Shown: positions 28,262 to 38,559 of the stretch, piece after piece
How positions within the stretch are numbered: the first letter of the stretch is position 1
How the letters are laid out: each line of letters opens with the position of its first letter
From: Helicobacter ibis
GTDB taxonomy: Bacteria; Campylobacterota; Campylobacteria; Campylobacterales; Helicobacteraceae
Direction: 5' to 3'
NCBI RefSeq assembly: GCF_027859255.1
Contig: NZ_JAQHXR010000004.1
Location: 12,858 to 76,857 of the forward strand
DNA: 64,000 nucleotides
The notes under the pieces: generated by a model
What the model saw: the letters and a program-made list of their open reading frames with translations, nothing else
Told to the model about the DNA's origin: nothing
Databases searched by the model: none
Position numbers and translations under genes: made by a program

Positions 28262-29500
28262 ATGTTTAGAATATTGATACTTTTTTGTTTTATTGTTAAT
28301 TGCTTTGCTGAATCTAGTCTGTATGAACTTATACAAAATGCAAAAAATAATCCCCTAATACAAGCAAAAATCGCCCAACATCAAGCACTAAAGCAAGAAA
28401 AAAATGCACTATATTCTAACTATCTCCCAAAAATAGCTGCTGGTTATAACTATCAAAATACCACAAATGCTGATTTATTCTATCCTAAAGAGGCAGAGGG
28501 ATTCTTTGTTGAGGGTTCATTTGATTTATTTGATGGATTTAAAAGAGAAGGAAAAATAAAAATTCAAGATTCAAAAGTAGAATCTTCTTATTTTGATTAT
28601 TTAGACACGCAAGAGAAGGTATTTTTAGAAATAATAACCAAGTATTATTCATTGCTTATTGCAAAAAGTAAGCAAGAAGCATTAATGAATCAACAATTAG
28701 AGTTGCAAGAAAATCTAAAAAAACAAGATATTTTATATGATGCTGGATTGATACAACAAGATAGCTTAGAGGCAATAAGGTCGCAATTTTTGCAAAATTC
28801 TTATAACTTAGAAAATATAAAGGTGGAGATAAGCATATATAAGGAGAATTTGAGCCTTCTTAGTGGGATAGAGATTGTTGATATAAATAAGGATTCTAAG
28901 CTAAAGGAAGTTGAAGCAAATAATAAGCTACCAAATTATTTGCTATCACAGAGACATTATGTAAGGGGCGTTGAATCTTCTAAGAATCTATACACATATC
29001 TGCCTACAATAACTATTTTTAATAAATACACAAATTATAACTATGGCACACGCAACATACCTACACTGCCATTTAGCTTTGATATACAAGATCCAAAGTA
29101 TCAAAATGTATTTGGTATTAGTGTTAGTTTTACTATTTTTGATTCTTTTGCTACTTCTTTTGCTAAAGAGAGTGCTAGATTAAACGCACTAGCAGCAAAT
29201 ACAGAGTATGCATATAATGTAGATAAAAATAATAAAGATAGAATAATTTCCAAAAATGCCCTCCATTCAGCCAAAGAAAAGATAAAATGGGCAACTTCAG
29301 CACTAAAATCAGCACAAATATCTCATAGCTATGCAAGAGAAAAATTCAATGCTCAACTAATAGACTATACAGAGTATTTAAGCTCCCTAACATCATTGTT
29401 TAATGCACAATTTTTTTTTGATGAATCTTATTTTTCCTATGAGATACAAAAGGCGAAATTCTTGTATGTAAATGGGGAAAATTTAGAGGAGTATTTGTGA
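28262..29500 (+). CDS. hefA: Outer-membrane efflux channel, TolC family (HefA-like)
   Basis: Outer-membrane and periplasmic tunnel for an RND pump. I use the ATG at 28262, giving a signal peptide MFRILILFCFIVNCFA cut before ESSLYEL; the longer frame to 28211 would bury it. About 412 residues, with the two-repeat TolC plan: LIQNAKNNPLIQAKIAQHQA near the start, a strand region GYNYQNTTN and the second-repeat helix SYAREKFNAQLIDYTEYLSS near the end. It overlaps hefB by 4 bases. The hefABC order matches H. pylori as I recall it. Confidence 0.9.
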   Translation: MFRILILFCFIVNCFAESSLYELIQNAKNNPLIQAKIAQHQALKQEKNALYSNYLPKIAAGYNYQNTTNADLFYPKEAEGFFVEGSFDLFDGFKREGKIKIQDSKVESSYFDYLDTQEKVFLEIITKYYSLLIAKSKQEALMNQQLELQENLKKQDILYDAGLIQQDSLEAIRSQFLQNSYNLENIKVEISIYKENLSLLSGIEIVDINKDSKLKEVEANNKLPNYLLSQRHYVRGVESSKNLYTYLPTITIFNKYTNYNYGTRNIPTLPFSFDIQDPKYQNVFGISVSFTIFDSFATSFAKESARLNALAANTEYAYNVDKNNKDRIISKNALHSAKEKIKWATSALKSAQISHSYAREKFNAQLIDYTEYLSSLTSLFNAQFFFDESYFSYEIQKAKFLYVNGENLEEYL

Positions 29501-30219
29501 GATATGTTGTTGTTTTTGTTATGTTTTTTGGCGTAGCGTTATGTGAGGGGATTTATGCTACATTCCATATACAACCGATAAAAAAGGCAACTTTAAGTCT
29601 ATCTAGTAGTGGAATTATAAAAGAGATATTTGTAGATGTAGGAAGCCATGTAAAAAAGGGAGATAAATTATTGGCTTTAAAAAATGATGACTTAAAAGCT
29701 AGTGTAGAAGTGTCATTGGCACTTTTGGAGGGGGCTAGGATACAACATAGCTTTTTAAAAGATCAATTTTTGCGTTATGAAAAATCAAAAGAAGCAATAG
29801 ATAAAAATACCTTTGAAAAAATCGCAACCCAATATAAAACAAGTCTATATGAGCTAAAAAAAGCAGAATCTAATTATAAGCTACAAAAAGAATTATTAGA
29901 AAAATCAATCCTTTATGCTCCATTTAGTGGTGTGATTTCAGAAAAATTTGTAGAAGTTGGCGATGGCATTGGTGCTATATCTAGTAAGCTATTTATTTTA
30001 GAATCTAAAGAAAAAAAGGCTTTAATAGAATTTGATTCTAAGTATTTTACACAAGTAAAAGTTGGCAATAAATTAGAAAATAATATAAGCAAAAATCCAA
30101 TTACTATAAATAAAATATATCCAAGTATAAATGATAAAACAAAAAAGGCAATAGCCGAAGGGGAGTTTTTAGAATCTATACCTAGTGGTATTTTTGGAGA
30201 TGGATTTATACAACCATGA
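29497..30219 (+). CDS. hefB: RND efflux membrane fusion protein (HefB-like)
   Basis: Periplasmic adaptor linking the RND pump to the TolC channel. The 240 residues make it a short member. A signal peptide (MRYVVVFVMFFGVALCEG) is followed by the first lipoyl half SLSSSGIIKEIFVDVGSHVKKGDKLLALKNDD, given here only by its ends SGIIKEIFVDVGSHVKKGD and LLALKND. A helical hairpin and the second lipoyl half (ILYAPFSGVISEKFVEVGD) follow. The C-terminal barrel is reduced. It overlaps both neighbours by 4 bases, so the three proteins are translationally coupled. Confidence 0.9.
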   Translation: MRYVVVFVMFFGVALCEGIYATFHIQPIKKATLSLSSSGIIKEIFVDVGSHVKKGDKLLALKNDDLKASVEVSLALLEGARIQHSFLKDQFLRYEKSKEAIDKNTFEKIATQYKTSLYELKKAESNYKLQKELLEKSILYAPFSGVISEKFVEVGDGIGAISSKLFILESKEKKALIEFDSKYFTQVKVGNKLENNISKNPITINKIYPSINDKTKKAIAEGEFLESIPSGIFGDGFIQP

Positions 30220-33200
30220 AATTAGCTATTTCTCGTCCGATTTTGGTGTTTAGCTTTGCATTAATATTAGTGTTTTTTGGGATTAATGCTCTAAAAAACT
30301 TGAGCGTATCTTTATATCCAAATGTAGATGTGCCAATAATTACTATAACAACAATATATAAAGGTGCAAATGCAGAAATAGTAGAAAGCAAAGTAACAGA
30401 AAAGATAGAAGAAGCAATAAGTGGAATTGATGAGCTAAAAAAGATAACATCGACTAGTAGCGATAATGTGAGCATTGTTGTTGCAGAATTTGAACTTACT
30501 AAAGAGATAGAAATTGCCGCAAATGATGTAAGGGATAAAATCTCAAGACTAAGTTTGGATAATGATATAGACTCTCCAATAATAGAAAAATATAATGTAG
30601 GAGGAGCACCTGTTGTATCTTTGTTTATATCTCCTAAACATAAAATCACAAACACCAAAGAATTGTTAGCATTAAATACTTATGCTGATTTGAATATTAA
30701 GCCACTTTTGCAGAGGATAAAGGGTGTAGGAAGTGTGAATATGGTTGGCTTTTTGGAAAGAGAGATAAAAATAAAGCCAAACAATAACGCACTTAGCAAA
30801 TACAACCTAACATATACAGATATAGCACAAGCGATAAATGCCCAAAATATCCAACTAGATGGCGGTAAAATAATCTCTAAAGATAAAGAGTGGAAGATTC
30901 TAAGTAAGAGTGATAAAGATAAAGTAGAAGAATTAGCAAATATAGTTGTCGCAAATGGCATAAAGCTGGGAGATATTGCTGTAATTTTGGATTCAACAAA
31001 GGAGAGGAGAAGTTTCTCAAGTTTAGCAGATGGCGAGATTCAAAGTGAAGGGATTTTATTAGAGCTACAAAAAATATCTGGTGCAAATGAAATTGAAATT
31101 AAAGAGGGATTATTAGAGAACCTTCCATTTTTGCGGAGTATAAGTAGTGATTATGATCTAACAATCGTTAGAGATACGACAAATTATATACAAGATACCA
31201 TAAATTCTGTTTCATTTGATTTGTTCTTAGGTGCATTCTTGGCCGTTTTCATAGTGTTTGTATTTTTACGGAATCTTTCTGTAACGCTAATAGCGGCACT
31301 TAGTTTGCCCATCTCAATTATGGGTGCGTTTGCTTGTCTTTATTTCTTTGGTATGACATTAAATTTAGCTACCATGATTGCAATTACTCTTGCAATAGGT
31401 ATTATTATTGATGATGCTATTGTTGTAATTGAAAATATATATAAAAAAATAGAACAAGGAATGGAAAGAAGGGAAGCAGCATATGAAGGTGTTAAGCAGA
31501 TATCTTTTGCGTTAATTGCTATATCGTGTATGCTATTATCTGTATTTATACCAATTGCAAATATGAGTGGAGTTACTGGGAGATTCTTTGTGTCTTTTGG
31601 TCTTAGTCTATCAGCTTCAATTATTATTTCGTATTTTGTTGTTATATCATTAATCCCAATGCTATCAGCAAGAATCATAACTACACAAAAAAGCAGATTC
31701 TACGCAAATACAGAAAAGTATTTTACCAATATTGAAGAGTTTTATAGCAGAATCTTGCAGGTTGTATTAAGAAATAATTGGCGTGTTATTTTGCTTGTGT
31801 TTTTAGCTTTTGTTAGCTCTTTATTGTTAATTTCTAGGCTTGGAGTTGAGTTTTTACCCTCTGAAGATAAAGCAGAGTTTGATATAAGATTAGTAAGTAA
31901 GCCCGGAATTTCAATGGAAAAAATGCAAGAAGAATCTTTGGAGATTCAAGCTTATTTGGATAGGTTGCCTGAAGTTGAGTATAGCATTTTAAATATAGGA
32001 TTCACACAAGAGAGGAAGGTATATGAAGGGAAAATCTATGTAAAACTAACACCATATAATAAAAGAGATAGAGGTTTGCAAGAGATAATGGAATCTCTAA
32101 GAGAAGTATATAAGCCATATTCTAGCAAGCTTGATATGGATATTACGCTAATTGAGATTCCACAAATTAGTCTTGGCGAAGATGATTCACCTTTTCAGAT
32201 GGCACTTTATTCATTTAGTGATGAAAAATTACAAGAAAGCCTAAATAGACTAGAATCTCTTATGCAAAGTAGTGGTAAATATAGTGATATACACACTGAC
32301 ATAAAGCCCAAAACACCGCAAATAAGGCTTGATATAAAGCAGAGTGTTGCTAATGAATATGGCTTTAGTGCAAAAGAAATTGCACTAGCAGTTAGCAATG
32401 CTTTTAGCGGGGAGTATGCTATATCTTATTTTAAAGAAAATGGAAAAGAATATGACATAGTTCTTCTAAGCACACAAAAGTCAAATATAAATGATATAAG
32501 AAGATTGATTTTAAGGAATAAAAGAGGAGATATAGTGTTTTTAGAAGGCTTAGTTGATATACAAGAAATAGATTCTATTACTTCTATAAAGCATTATGAT
32601 AGACAGAAAAGTATTATGGTGTATTCTAATTTGGGTAATGGAATAAGTCTTGGAGAGGCTACAAGTTATGTTGAAAACAATACAGATTCATGGCTATTAG
32701 ATGGGGTTAGATATAAAATTGAAGGATATGCAAAGTATATGCAAGAGACAAATGAAGCATTTATCGTTGCTATGAGTATGGCATTTATCCTTATATATTT
32801 AATTTTAGCAGCACTTTATGAATCTTTATTGCAACCATTAATTATAATAACAACCTTGCCACTTAGCTTTAGTGGAGCATTTTTCGCACTTTTTATAAGT
32901 GGTGAATCTATCAGTCTTTTTAGTGTTATGGGGCTTATGCTTTTAATGGGATTGGTTGGAAAAAATGCTACGCTTATAATTGATGTAGCAAACGAAAAGA
33001 TAGAATCTGGCATTGAGATTGCACAGGCTATTTGTGAGGCTGGCAAAGAAAGGTTGCGACCAATACTGATGACTACCATTGCTATGGTTTTTGGAATGTT
33101 GCCTTTAGCATTAGCAAGTGGAGCTGGAAGTGGTATTAAATCTCCAATGGGAATTGCTATGATAGGAGGACTTGTATTTTCAATGATTCTTAGTTTATTA

Positions 33201-33266
33201 ATCGTCCCTGCCCTTTTTAGAGTATCTTATAATTTAGATAGAAAACTTAGAAATTGGTATAAATAA
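30216..33266 (+). CDS. hefC: RND multidrug efflux transporter (HefC-like)
   Basis: Inner-membrane proton-driven pump of 1016 residues, the normal length for 12-helix RND proteins. Helix 1 is PILVFSFALILVFFGINAL. The first porter domain has VDVPIITITTIYKGA. The central helices carry the proton-relay acidic residues in AITLAIGIIIDDAIVVIENIYK. The second half repeats the plan (LMLLMGLVGKNATLIIDVAN, then RLRPILMTTIAMVFGMLPLA). With hefA and hefB it forms a complete tripartite pump likely to expel bile salts and drugs. Confidence 0.95.
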   Translation: MKLAISRPILVFSFALILVFFGINALKNLSVSLYPNVDVPIITITTIYKGANAEIVESKVTEKIEEAISGIDELKKITSTSSDNVSIVVAEFELTKEIEIAANDVRDKISRLSLDNDIDSPIIEKYNVGGAPVVSLFISPKHKITNTKELLALNTYADLNIKPLLQRIKGVGSVNMVGFLEREIKIKPNNNALSKYNLTYTDIAQAINAQNIQLDGGKIISKDKEWKILSKSDKDKVEELANIVVANGIKLGDIAVILDSTKERRSFSSLADGEIQSEGILLELQKISGANEIEIKEGLLENLPFLRSISSDYDLTIVRDTTNYIQDTINSVSFDLFLGAFLAVFIVFVFLRNLSVTLIAALSLPISIMGAFACLYFFGMTLNLATMIAITLAIGIIIDDAIVVIENIYKKIEQGMERREAAYEGVKQISFALIAISCMLLSVFIPIANMSGVTGRFFVSFGLSLSASIIISYFVVISLIPMLSARIITTQKSRFYANTEKYFTNIEEFYSRILQVVLRNNWRVILLVFLAFVSSLLLISRLGVEFLPSEDKAEFDIRLVSKPGISMEKMQEESLEIQAYLDRLPEVEYSILNIGFTQERKVYEGKIYVKLTPYNKRDRGLQEIMESLREVYKPYSSKLDMDITLIEIPQISLGEDDSPFQMALYSFSDEKLQESLNRLESLMQSSGKYSDIHTDIKPKTPQIRLDIKQSVANEYGFSAKEIALAVSNAFSGEYAISYFKENGKEYDIVLLSTQKSNINDIRRLILRNKRGDIVFLEGLVDIQEIDSITSIKHYDRQKSIMVYSNLGNGISLGEATSYVENNTDSWLLDGVRYKIEGYAKYMQETNEAFIVAMSMAFILIYLILAALYESLLQPLIIITTLPLSFSGAFFALFISGESISLFSVMGLMLLMGLVGKNATLIIDVANEKIESGIEIAQAICEAGKERLRPILMTTIAMVFGMLPLALASGAGSGIKSPMGIAMIGGLVFSMILSLLIVPALFRVSYNLDRKLRNWYK

Positions 33267-33358
33267 TTTCAATTTTAAGATTAACTTTCATTTTTATATA
33301 TTTTTAAACAAATAGTAAATAAAATCCATTCTTATTATTAGAATTAAAAGGAATGGAA

Positions 33359-35434
33359 ATGAAAAAACTTGTTGTCTGTGTTTCATTAGCTGGTATTTTA
33401 TCTGCCAATGTTTATGCAAATGAGTATAGATTAGATACTTCAGTAATTAGTGCTACTGGATTTGAGCAAGATGTAAAAGATGCACCTGCTAGTATATCTA
33501 TAATCACAAAAGAAGACTTGGAAAATAGACCAGTGGCTGATATTGCAGATGCCATAAAAGATGTTCCAGGGGTTGATGTTAGTGTATCTAAACTTGGAAC
33601 TTACTCGTTTAATATTAGGGGTTATGGTTCAAACTATGTGCTTGTTTTAGTTGATGGCAAGAGGCAAAATTCAGTTAGAGGATTCCAAGGCAATGGATTT
33701 GGAGAAGCTGATAATGCATATTTGCCACCACTAGCTATGATTGAGAGAATAGAGATTATAAAGGGTCCTGCTTCTACTTTGTATGGTGGAGATGCTGTAG
33801 GTGGTGTGGTAAATATAATCACAAAGAAGAATCCAAGTGAAGTAACAGGGACAATTTCATTTGATACAAAGTTTCAACAGCACCCAGATTTATATGGGAA
33901 TTATAAAGGTATAAATTCTTATTTGGCATTTCCATTGCTAAAAGATACACTATCTCTTTCACTAAGAGGTCAATATAAAACAAGGGAAAAGAGCAATCTA
34001 AAATGGCCTACACAGACAGATCTAAGCAATCCAAACACAGCATATCCTAGTCATTCTCCCGGTGCATTTGATATGGGTAATATAGGCACAAGACTTAATT
34101 GGACTATAAATGAACAAAATAATATGTATTTTGATGCGGAGCATTATTTTCAAAAAACAGCTACAAACAATACTTCAGGTAAAAGTGTAGCGGTAAATAA
34201 AAAGTATAGAAAGAATAATTTACTATTAAATCACGATGGATATTATCACTTTGGGACGCTAAATACATATCTGCAATCACAAACAACAAGCGAGGTCGGT
34301 AGTAGCTCTATTGCAGGTAATGGTGCTGTAAGTAAAGGTGCAAGATTGGATAGTGAAGTCTATATCGCTGAAAGCAAGGCAATAATCCCAATTAGTATGG
34401 GGAATCTTGGTGGCATGTCTTTAAGTGCTGGAGCACAATTTATGTATGAAAATTTCGTAACTTTTGCTTCTAGTGCTGGAGCTTTGCAAGGTAAAGATCA
34501 AGATCAAACAACAATTTCTCCATATGCTGAAGCAGAATATTACATAACAGATTCTCTTATTTTAACTGGTGGTTTGAGATATGCAAAGAGTGATTTATTT
34601 GATGGGGAATTCATACCTAGAGGATATTTGGTATATCATCTAACTGATAATATAACCTTAAAAGGTGGGGTAGCAAAGGGCTATAAAACACCAGAAGCAA
34701 AAGTGCTAACTAGTGGAGAATATAGTTTAGGCTACTATGGGAATCCAAATTTAAAGCCAGAATCTAGTATTAACTATGAATTGGGAACTATATTTGATTT
34801 TAATCATTATGGAAATGTAAGTATTACAGCGTTTCAAACCGAGTTTAGAGATGAGATATCAAGTGAAATGTATGATTATCAAGCTATGTTGCCAAATGGT
34901 GCAGAATGTTCTGTAGATACTGGTTGTTATTATTCTGTAAATAGAGGTAGAAATGAGGCTTTAGGAGTTGAGGTTGCACTAACTAGTGGAGAGTATAAAG
35001 GCTTTAGTGCAAATGTTTCTTATACATTTTTGGATAAAAAATATAAAGATGGGATAAAAAATGTCCTTGGTGGAGATAGGGTTGAGAATGCTCCTAGACA
35101 CACAGCAATTTTGAAATTAAATTACACTAGTGGTAAGCTTAGCTCATATATTAAAGCAACAGGTAGATATGATACTTTAGCTAAATCTAAAGGTGGTGGG
35201 AATCGACCTATACTGGGATTAGATAAGTATAAAGATTTTTATGTTGTTGATTTGGGTATGAGTTATAAGTTATCAAAGTCTTCAAGCATTAGTTTGGCCA
35301 TTAATAATTTGTTTGATAGAGATTTCTTTGTTCCACATGAGTATTTAAATAATGGCAATGTAGCATATGTAAATAGTTATAAAGACTACTATGAAGGCAG
35401 AAATATGTGGATTAACTATAAGTTTGAATTTTAA
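33359..35434 (+). CDS. TonB-dependent outer-membrane receptor
   Basis: 691-residue gated porin for an iron chelate, heme or similar ligand. I use the ATG at 33359 because AAAAGGA lies 6 bases upstream; the ATG at 33353 leaves no spacing. Signal peptide MKKLVVCVSLAGILSANVYA, then a TonB-box-like DTSVISATG. The plug domain has DAPASISIITKEDLENRP, VDGKRQNSVRG and IEIIKGPASTLYGGDAVGGV. A 22-strand barrel follows and the protein ends in aromatic FEF. The following gene is a small PepSY-like membrane protein, often paired with siderophore receptors. The ligand cannot be told from sequence alone. Confidence 0.92.
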   Translation: MKKLVVCVSLAGILSANVYANEYRLDTSVISATGFEQDVKDAPASISIITKEDLENRPVADIADAIKDVPGVDVSVSKLGTYSFNIRGYGSNYVLVLVDGKRQNSVRGFQGNGFGEADNAYLPPLAMIERIEIIKGPASTLYGGDAVGGVVNIITKKNPSEVTGTISFDTKFQQHPDLYGNYKGINSYLAFPLLKDTLSLSLRGQYKTREKSNLKWPTQTDLSNPNTAYPSHSPGAFDMGNIGTRLNWTINEQNNMYFDAEHYFQKTATNNTSGKSVAVNKKYRKNNLLLNHDGYYHFGTLNTYLQSQTTSEVGSSSIAGNGAVSKGARLDSEVYIAESKAIIPISMGNLGGMSLSAGAQFMYENFVTFASSAGALQGKDQDQTTISPYAEAEYYITDSLILTGGLRYAKSDLFDGEFIPRGYLVYHLTDNITLKGGVAKGYKTPEAKVLTSGEYSLGYYGNPNLKPESSINYELGTIFDFNHYGNVSITAFQTEFRDEISSEMYDYQAMLPNGAECSVDTGCYYSVNRGRNEALGVEVALTSGEYKGFSANVSYTFLDKKYKDGIKNVLGGDRVENAPRHTAILKLNYTSGKLSSYIKATGRYDTLAKSKGGGNRPILGLDKYKDFYVVDLGMSYKLSKSSSISLAINNLFDRDFFVPHEYLNNGNVAYVNSYKDYYEGRNMWINYKFEF

Positions 35435-35445
35435 TATCAATTAAA

Positions 35446-36003
35446 ATGAAAAAGTTAATCAGCAATAAGTCTTGGATGAAGATTCATCTATATGTTAGCT
35501 TATTTTTTATACCAATGGCACTAATATATGCAATCACTGGTGTTGGATATATATTTGACTATCGTCAAAATGCAGGTGCAGAGATAAATAAGGTAGCTAT
35601 CAATTCAGAAATTAACGCAGAAAAGATTCAAGAAATCATGCTAAATACACTTAAAGAGAACAATCTAGCAATACCTAGCAATACTGAAGTTAGGTTTGCT
35701 AAAGGTGCTCATAGCATGGGGAATTTAAAATATCAAGTGGTGCTATTAAAGAATAAAGACAATGAAGGCTATACGCTACAAACGATAGATAGAAACTTAT
35801 ATGGTGTGGTGTTGCTACTACACAAGGCAGCTGGCAAGTATTATTTTGATATTTTAGCCATAGCATTTTCTGTTGCATTAGTTTTATTATATATTTCTGG
35901 ATTGTTTATAACTGCATTTTGCAAAAAAGACAGAAAAGGTTCTATGATTGCTGTATTGCTTGGATTCTTGGTTACTGCTTTAGCTATATATTTTAGTATT
36001 TGA
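35446..36003 (+). CDS. Small PepSY-like inner-membrane protein
   Basis: 185 residues with one N-terminal helix (HLYVSLFFIPMALIYAITGVG), a periplasmic domain of about 75 residues, and two C-terminal helices (DILAIAFSVALVLLYISGLF, then AVLLGFLVTALAIYF). The WMKIHLYVSLFFIP and TGVGYIFDYR pattern resembles a reduced PepSY-associated membrane protein of the kind linked to ferric reductase or siderophore handling. It begins 12 bases after the TonB receptor, supporting a shared uptake role. Confidence 0.75.
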   Translation: MKKLISNKSWMKIHLYVSLFFIPMALIYAITGVGYIFDYRQNAGAEINKVAINSEINAEKIQEIMLNTLKENNLAIPSNTEVRFAKGAHSMGNLKYQVVLLKNKDNEGYTLQTIDRNLYGVVLLLHKAAGKYYFDILAIAFSVALVLLYISGLFITAFCKKDRKGSMIAVLLGFLVTALAIYFSI

Positions 36004-36043
36004 TTTTAGGTATTTGGATATAATTTGCATTTTTGGAGATTCT

Positions 36044-37114
36044 TTGGAAATTGCACTTTATATTCATATACCATTTTGCGATAGTAAATGTGGCTATTGT
36101 GCCTTTAATTCAAAAATAAATAAAAATCATCTAAAAGAATCTTATATGAGATTCTTGCGAGATACTCTAAGATCTAAACTACAACAAGAAAACTACAAAA
36201 TTACATCTGTTTATATTGGTGGTGGGACGCCTAGTGTTGTTGATTATAATTTATACAATGGAATCTTTGAGACTTTTAATCCATATCTTATAGAAAATAG
36301 TGAGATAAACATAGAGGCAAATCCAAATTCATGCACTAAAGAGTGGATATTTCACCTAAAAAATCTTGGAGTAAATAGGCTTAGCCTTGGTGTGCAGAGT
36401 TTTTATAAAGAAAAGTTAGAGTTTTTGGAGAGAGATCATAGTAGAGATTCTATTTTTCATGCTTTAGACTTTGCTACTAGTGCAGGATTAAGCAATATTA
36501 GTATTGATTTAATTTATGGCACTCCACTTTGTGTTAGAGAAACTTTAGAAGATGAAGTGAAAATAGCCTCCAAACTACATATTAATCACATTTCAGCATA
36601 TCAGTTAAGCATAGATTCTGGAAGTAGGTTTTTTACTCAAAACAAAAAAGAGTTTATAGGGGAGTTTTGCGGATTTGATAGTATGGGACATTTTGTTAGA
36701 AGTCTCTTAGAGAAATCAGGCTTTAAACAATATGAAGTTAGCAACTATGGGAGGGTTATTAATGATTCATATTATAAAAGTCAGCATAATTTAGCATATT
36801 GGCGTGGTGCTGATTATTTAGGGGTTGGTGCTGGTGCTGTATCATGTCTAAAAGGCACTAGATATTATGAGGAATCCAAAATAGAATCATTTATAAAAGG
36901 CACACCTCCAAGAGTGGAAAATCTAAGCATAGAAGATATAGCCTTAGAGAGGTTATTTTTGGGATTTCGCTCTTTAGTTGGGGTTGATTGTAAGTTTTTA
37001 GATTCTAAAAAGTGTGAATTGCTATTGCAAGAAAATAAAGTTTATAAAAATGGTAACAAAATTATTGCAAGTGATTATTTTTTGGGAGATGAGTTAGCAT
37101 TATTTTTTAGCTAA
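36044..37114 (+). CDS. hemW: Radical SAM heme chaperone HemW (HemN-like)
   Basis: 356 residues from the TTG at 36044, which has TGGAGA just upstream and gives the family's usual MEIALYIHIPFCDSKCGYC start. The iron-sulfur cysteines are CDSKCGYC (CxxxCxxC), followed by YIGGGTPSVVD, IEANPNS, NRLSLGVQSF and HISAYQLS. The short N-terminus favours HemW over the coproporphyrinogen dehydrogenase HemN. HemW delivers heme to membrane targets. It lies directly after a TonB receptor and PepSY gene, which may or may not be functional linkage. It converges with ribD, overlapping by 15 bases. Confidence 0.88.
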   Translation: MEIALYIHIPFCDSKCGYCAFNSKINKNHLKESYMRFLRDTLRSKLQQENYKITSVYIGGGTPSVVDYNLYNGIFETFNPYLIENSEINIEANPNSCTKEWIFHLKNLGVNRLSLGVQSFYKEKLEFLERDHSRDSIFHALDFATSAGLSNISIDLIYGTPLCVRETLEDEVKIASKLHINHISAYQLSIDSGSRFFTQNKKEFIGEFCGFDSMGHFVRSLLEKSGFKQYEVSNYGRVINDSYYKSQHNLAYWRGADYLGVGAGAVSCLKGTRYYEESKIESFIKGTPPRVENLSIEDIALERLFLGFRSLVGVDCKFLDSKKCELLLQENKVYKNGNKIIASDYFLGDELALFFS

Positions 37115-38128
37115 CCATATTAATAAATCCCCATCAAGTTCTGATGTATGTAGAATCTTTAGATTCAAGTTTAGTGTATGTATTAGCGTGTTTTGTGAGA
37201 TTGTAGGGCTTAAAAACAATAAAATCATATCAACCATATCTATTAGAGACTCTAGCATACTAATGCCACCTTCTATCATAATAAACCCACTTGGCTTTGG
37301 TGGCGTATTTGTGATTGTAATTTCTCTATTTATGTGAAATAATGGTGCATTTTGTGGGAGATTTTTATTTCTTGTTAGAATTGTTATGTTTGGTGCTTTT
37401 TTATTATCTAAAGTAGCATATCTGCAATCTAGTGTTGGGTTATCTAGCATTATGGTTTTACCAGAGATTAGCAGGTTATCTACTTTGGTTCTTATGTTGT
37501 GCATAAATATTTGCGAAGATTCATTGCTTATTCTGCCCCCATCTATGCTACCATTTAGTCTGCTTGCATACTTAAATAACACAAAAGAATCCTTACTCTG
37601 TAATGATATAAATGGCAATAGCAACTCTTTAGCTTTTAGCGCTACTTTTTGCATTTTTTGTTGTTTGTATGCATATATAACTTCTATCCCATTTTGTTCT
37701 AATAGCTCTCCACCGCCTTGTGCATTTTTGTTTATATCTTCACTTCCTATTATGATTTTTTTAACTTTTAGCTCTTTTAGTAGATTTGCACATGAAGGAG
37801 TTTTGCCCACATGTGTGCAAGGAGAGAGTGTAACATACATTGTTATATCATTAAAGATTGATTTTGCATTTTTAAGCAGATATTTGTGAATTTCAGCAGA
37901 ATCTGTAATGTTTTCTATCTTATTATCGTTGGTTAGTTTTATATAAGATTCTTTTAAGGCTAATACCTCTGCATGAGGTGTGCCTACTTCTTTGTGTGCT
38001 TGTATGCTTAGTATTTGCCCATTTTTATCTATGACTAGAGCACCTACGGCTGGATTTGGGATAGTTATACACTGATATTCCCATGCTCTATTTATCGCTA
38101 AATTTAAATAAAAGCTATCATCTACCAT
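37100..38128 (-). CDS. ribD: Bifunctional riboflavin biosynthesis protein RibD
   Basis: 342 residues with two domains. The N-terminal deaminase (residues 1-145) has zinc motifs PHAEVLAL and PCTHVGKTPSCANLL. The C-terminal reductase has LFKYASRLNGSIDG, NLLISGKTIMLDNPTLDCR and a GFIMIEGGISMLESL strand-loop. It carries out the second and third steps of riboflavin synthesis. The start overlaps the rimP stop by 7 bases, so it ends the minus-strand translation-factor operon. Confidence 0.93.
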   Translation of the reverse strand: MVDDSFYLNLAINRAWEYQCITIPNPAVGALVIDKNGQILSIQAHKEVGTPHAEVLALKESYIKLTNDNKIENITDSAEIHKYLLKNAKSIFNDITMYVTLSPCTHVGKTPSCANLLKELKVKKIIIGSEDINKNAQGGGELLEQNGIEVIYAYKQQKMQKVALKAKELLLPFISLQSKDSFVLFKYASRLNGSIDGGRISNESSQIFMHNIRTKVDNLLISGKTIMLDNPTLDCRYATLDNKKAPNITILTRNKNLPQNAPLFHINREITITNTPPKPSGFIMIEGGISMLESLIDMVDMILLFLSPTISQNTLIHTLNLNLKILHTSELDGDLLIWLAKK

Positions 38129-38559
38129 ATGAAAAATGTTTGTGCTTTTTTTATGTCTTGAATCTCTATTTTTGTTCCATCTTCTATAACTAAAGATTCT
38201 GCTTCTACTTTTATTAGTTTGCCTTTATATTCGTGCTTATTAATTGTCTTTATTTTTACCATTTCGCCTATTGCACCTTTGAAGTGCACCATTGTCTTTA
38301 GCACTCTTTCAATCCCCGGTGAGCTAACTTCTAAGAAATAATTGTCATAATTTTCTAATTCAACATCTAAAAGTGGTGATAGCACAAGACTTACTTCTTT
38401 GCAGTCATCTAGCGTTACTTGTGGTGATTTTGTAATATAGATTCTTAGTATTTTGCTATCATTTTCTTTTAGAATGTCAATTCCATACAATTCACACTCT
38501 AGTGACTTTATGAGATTTTCTATTTTTGCTTCTAATTCATTGCTTATCATCATTTTCAC
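38122..38559 (-). CDS. rimP: Ribosome maturation factor RimP
   Basis: 30S assembly factor of 145 residues. Seen are the N-terminal block CELYGIDILKENDSKILRIY, the family signature YFLEVSSPGIERVL, and a C-terminal SH3-like part with INKHEYKGKLIKVEAESLVIED. Start choice is between 38559 and the ATG at 38553 or 38550; the longer overlaps rbfA by 23 bases. Gene order rimP-rbfA-infB is the conserved one. Confidence 0.93.
   Translation of the reverse strand: MKMMISNELEAKIENLIKSLECELYGIDILKENDSKILRIYITKSPQVTLDDCKEVSLVLSPLLDVELENYDNYFLEVSSPGIERVLKTMVHFKGAIGEMVKIKTINKHEYKGKLIKVEAESLVIEDGTKIEIQDIKKAQTFFIW

Noticed and set aside
37386-37889. Long plus-strand open frame of 167 codons opposite ribD
   Set aside because: It is a shadow of a clear RibD coding sequence, with no ribosome site or family match.
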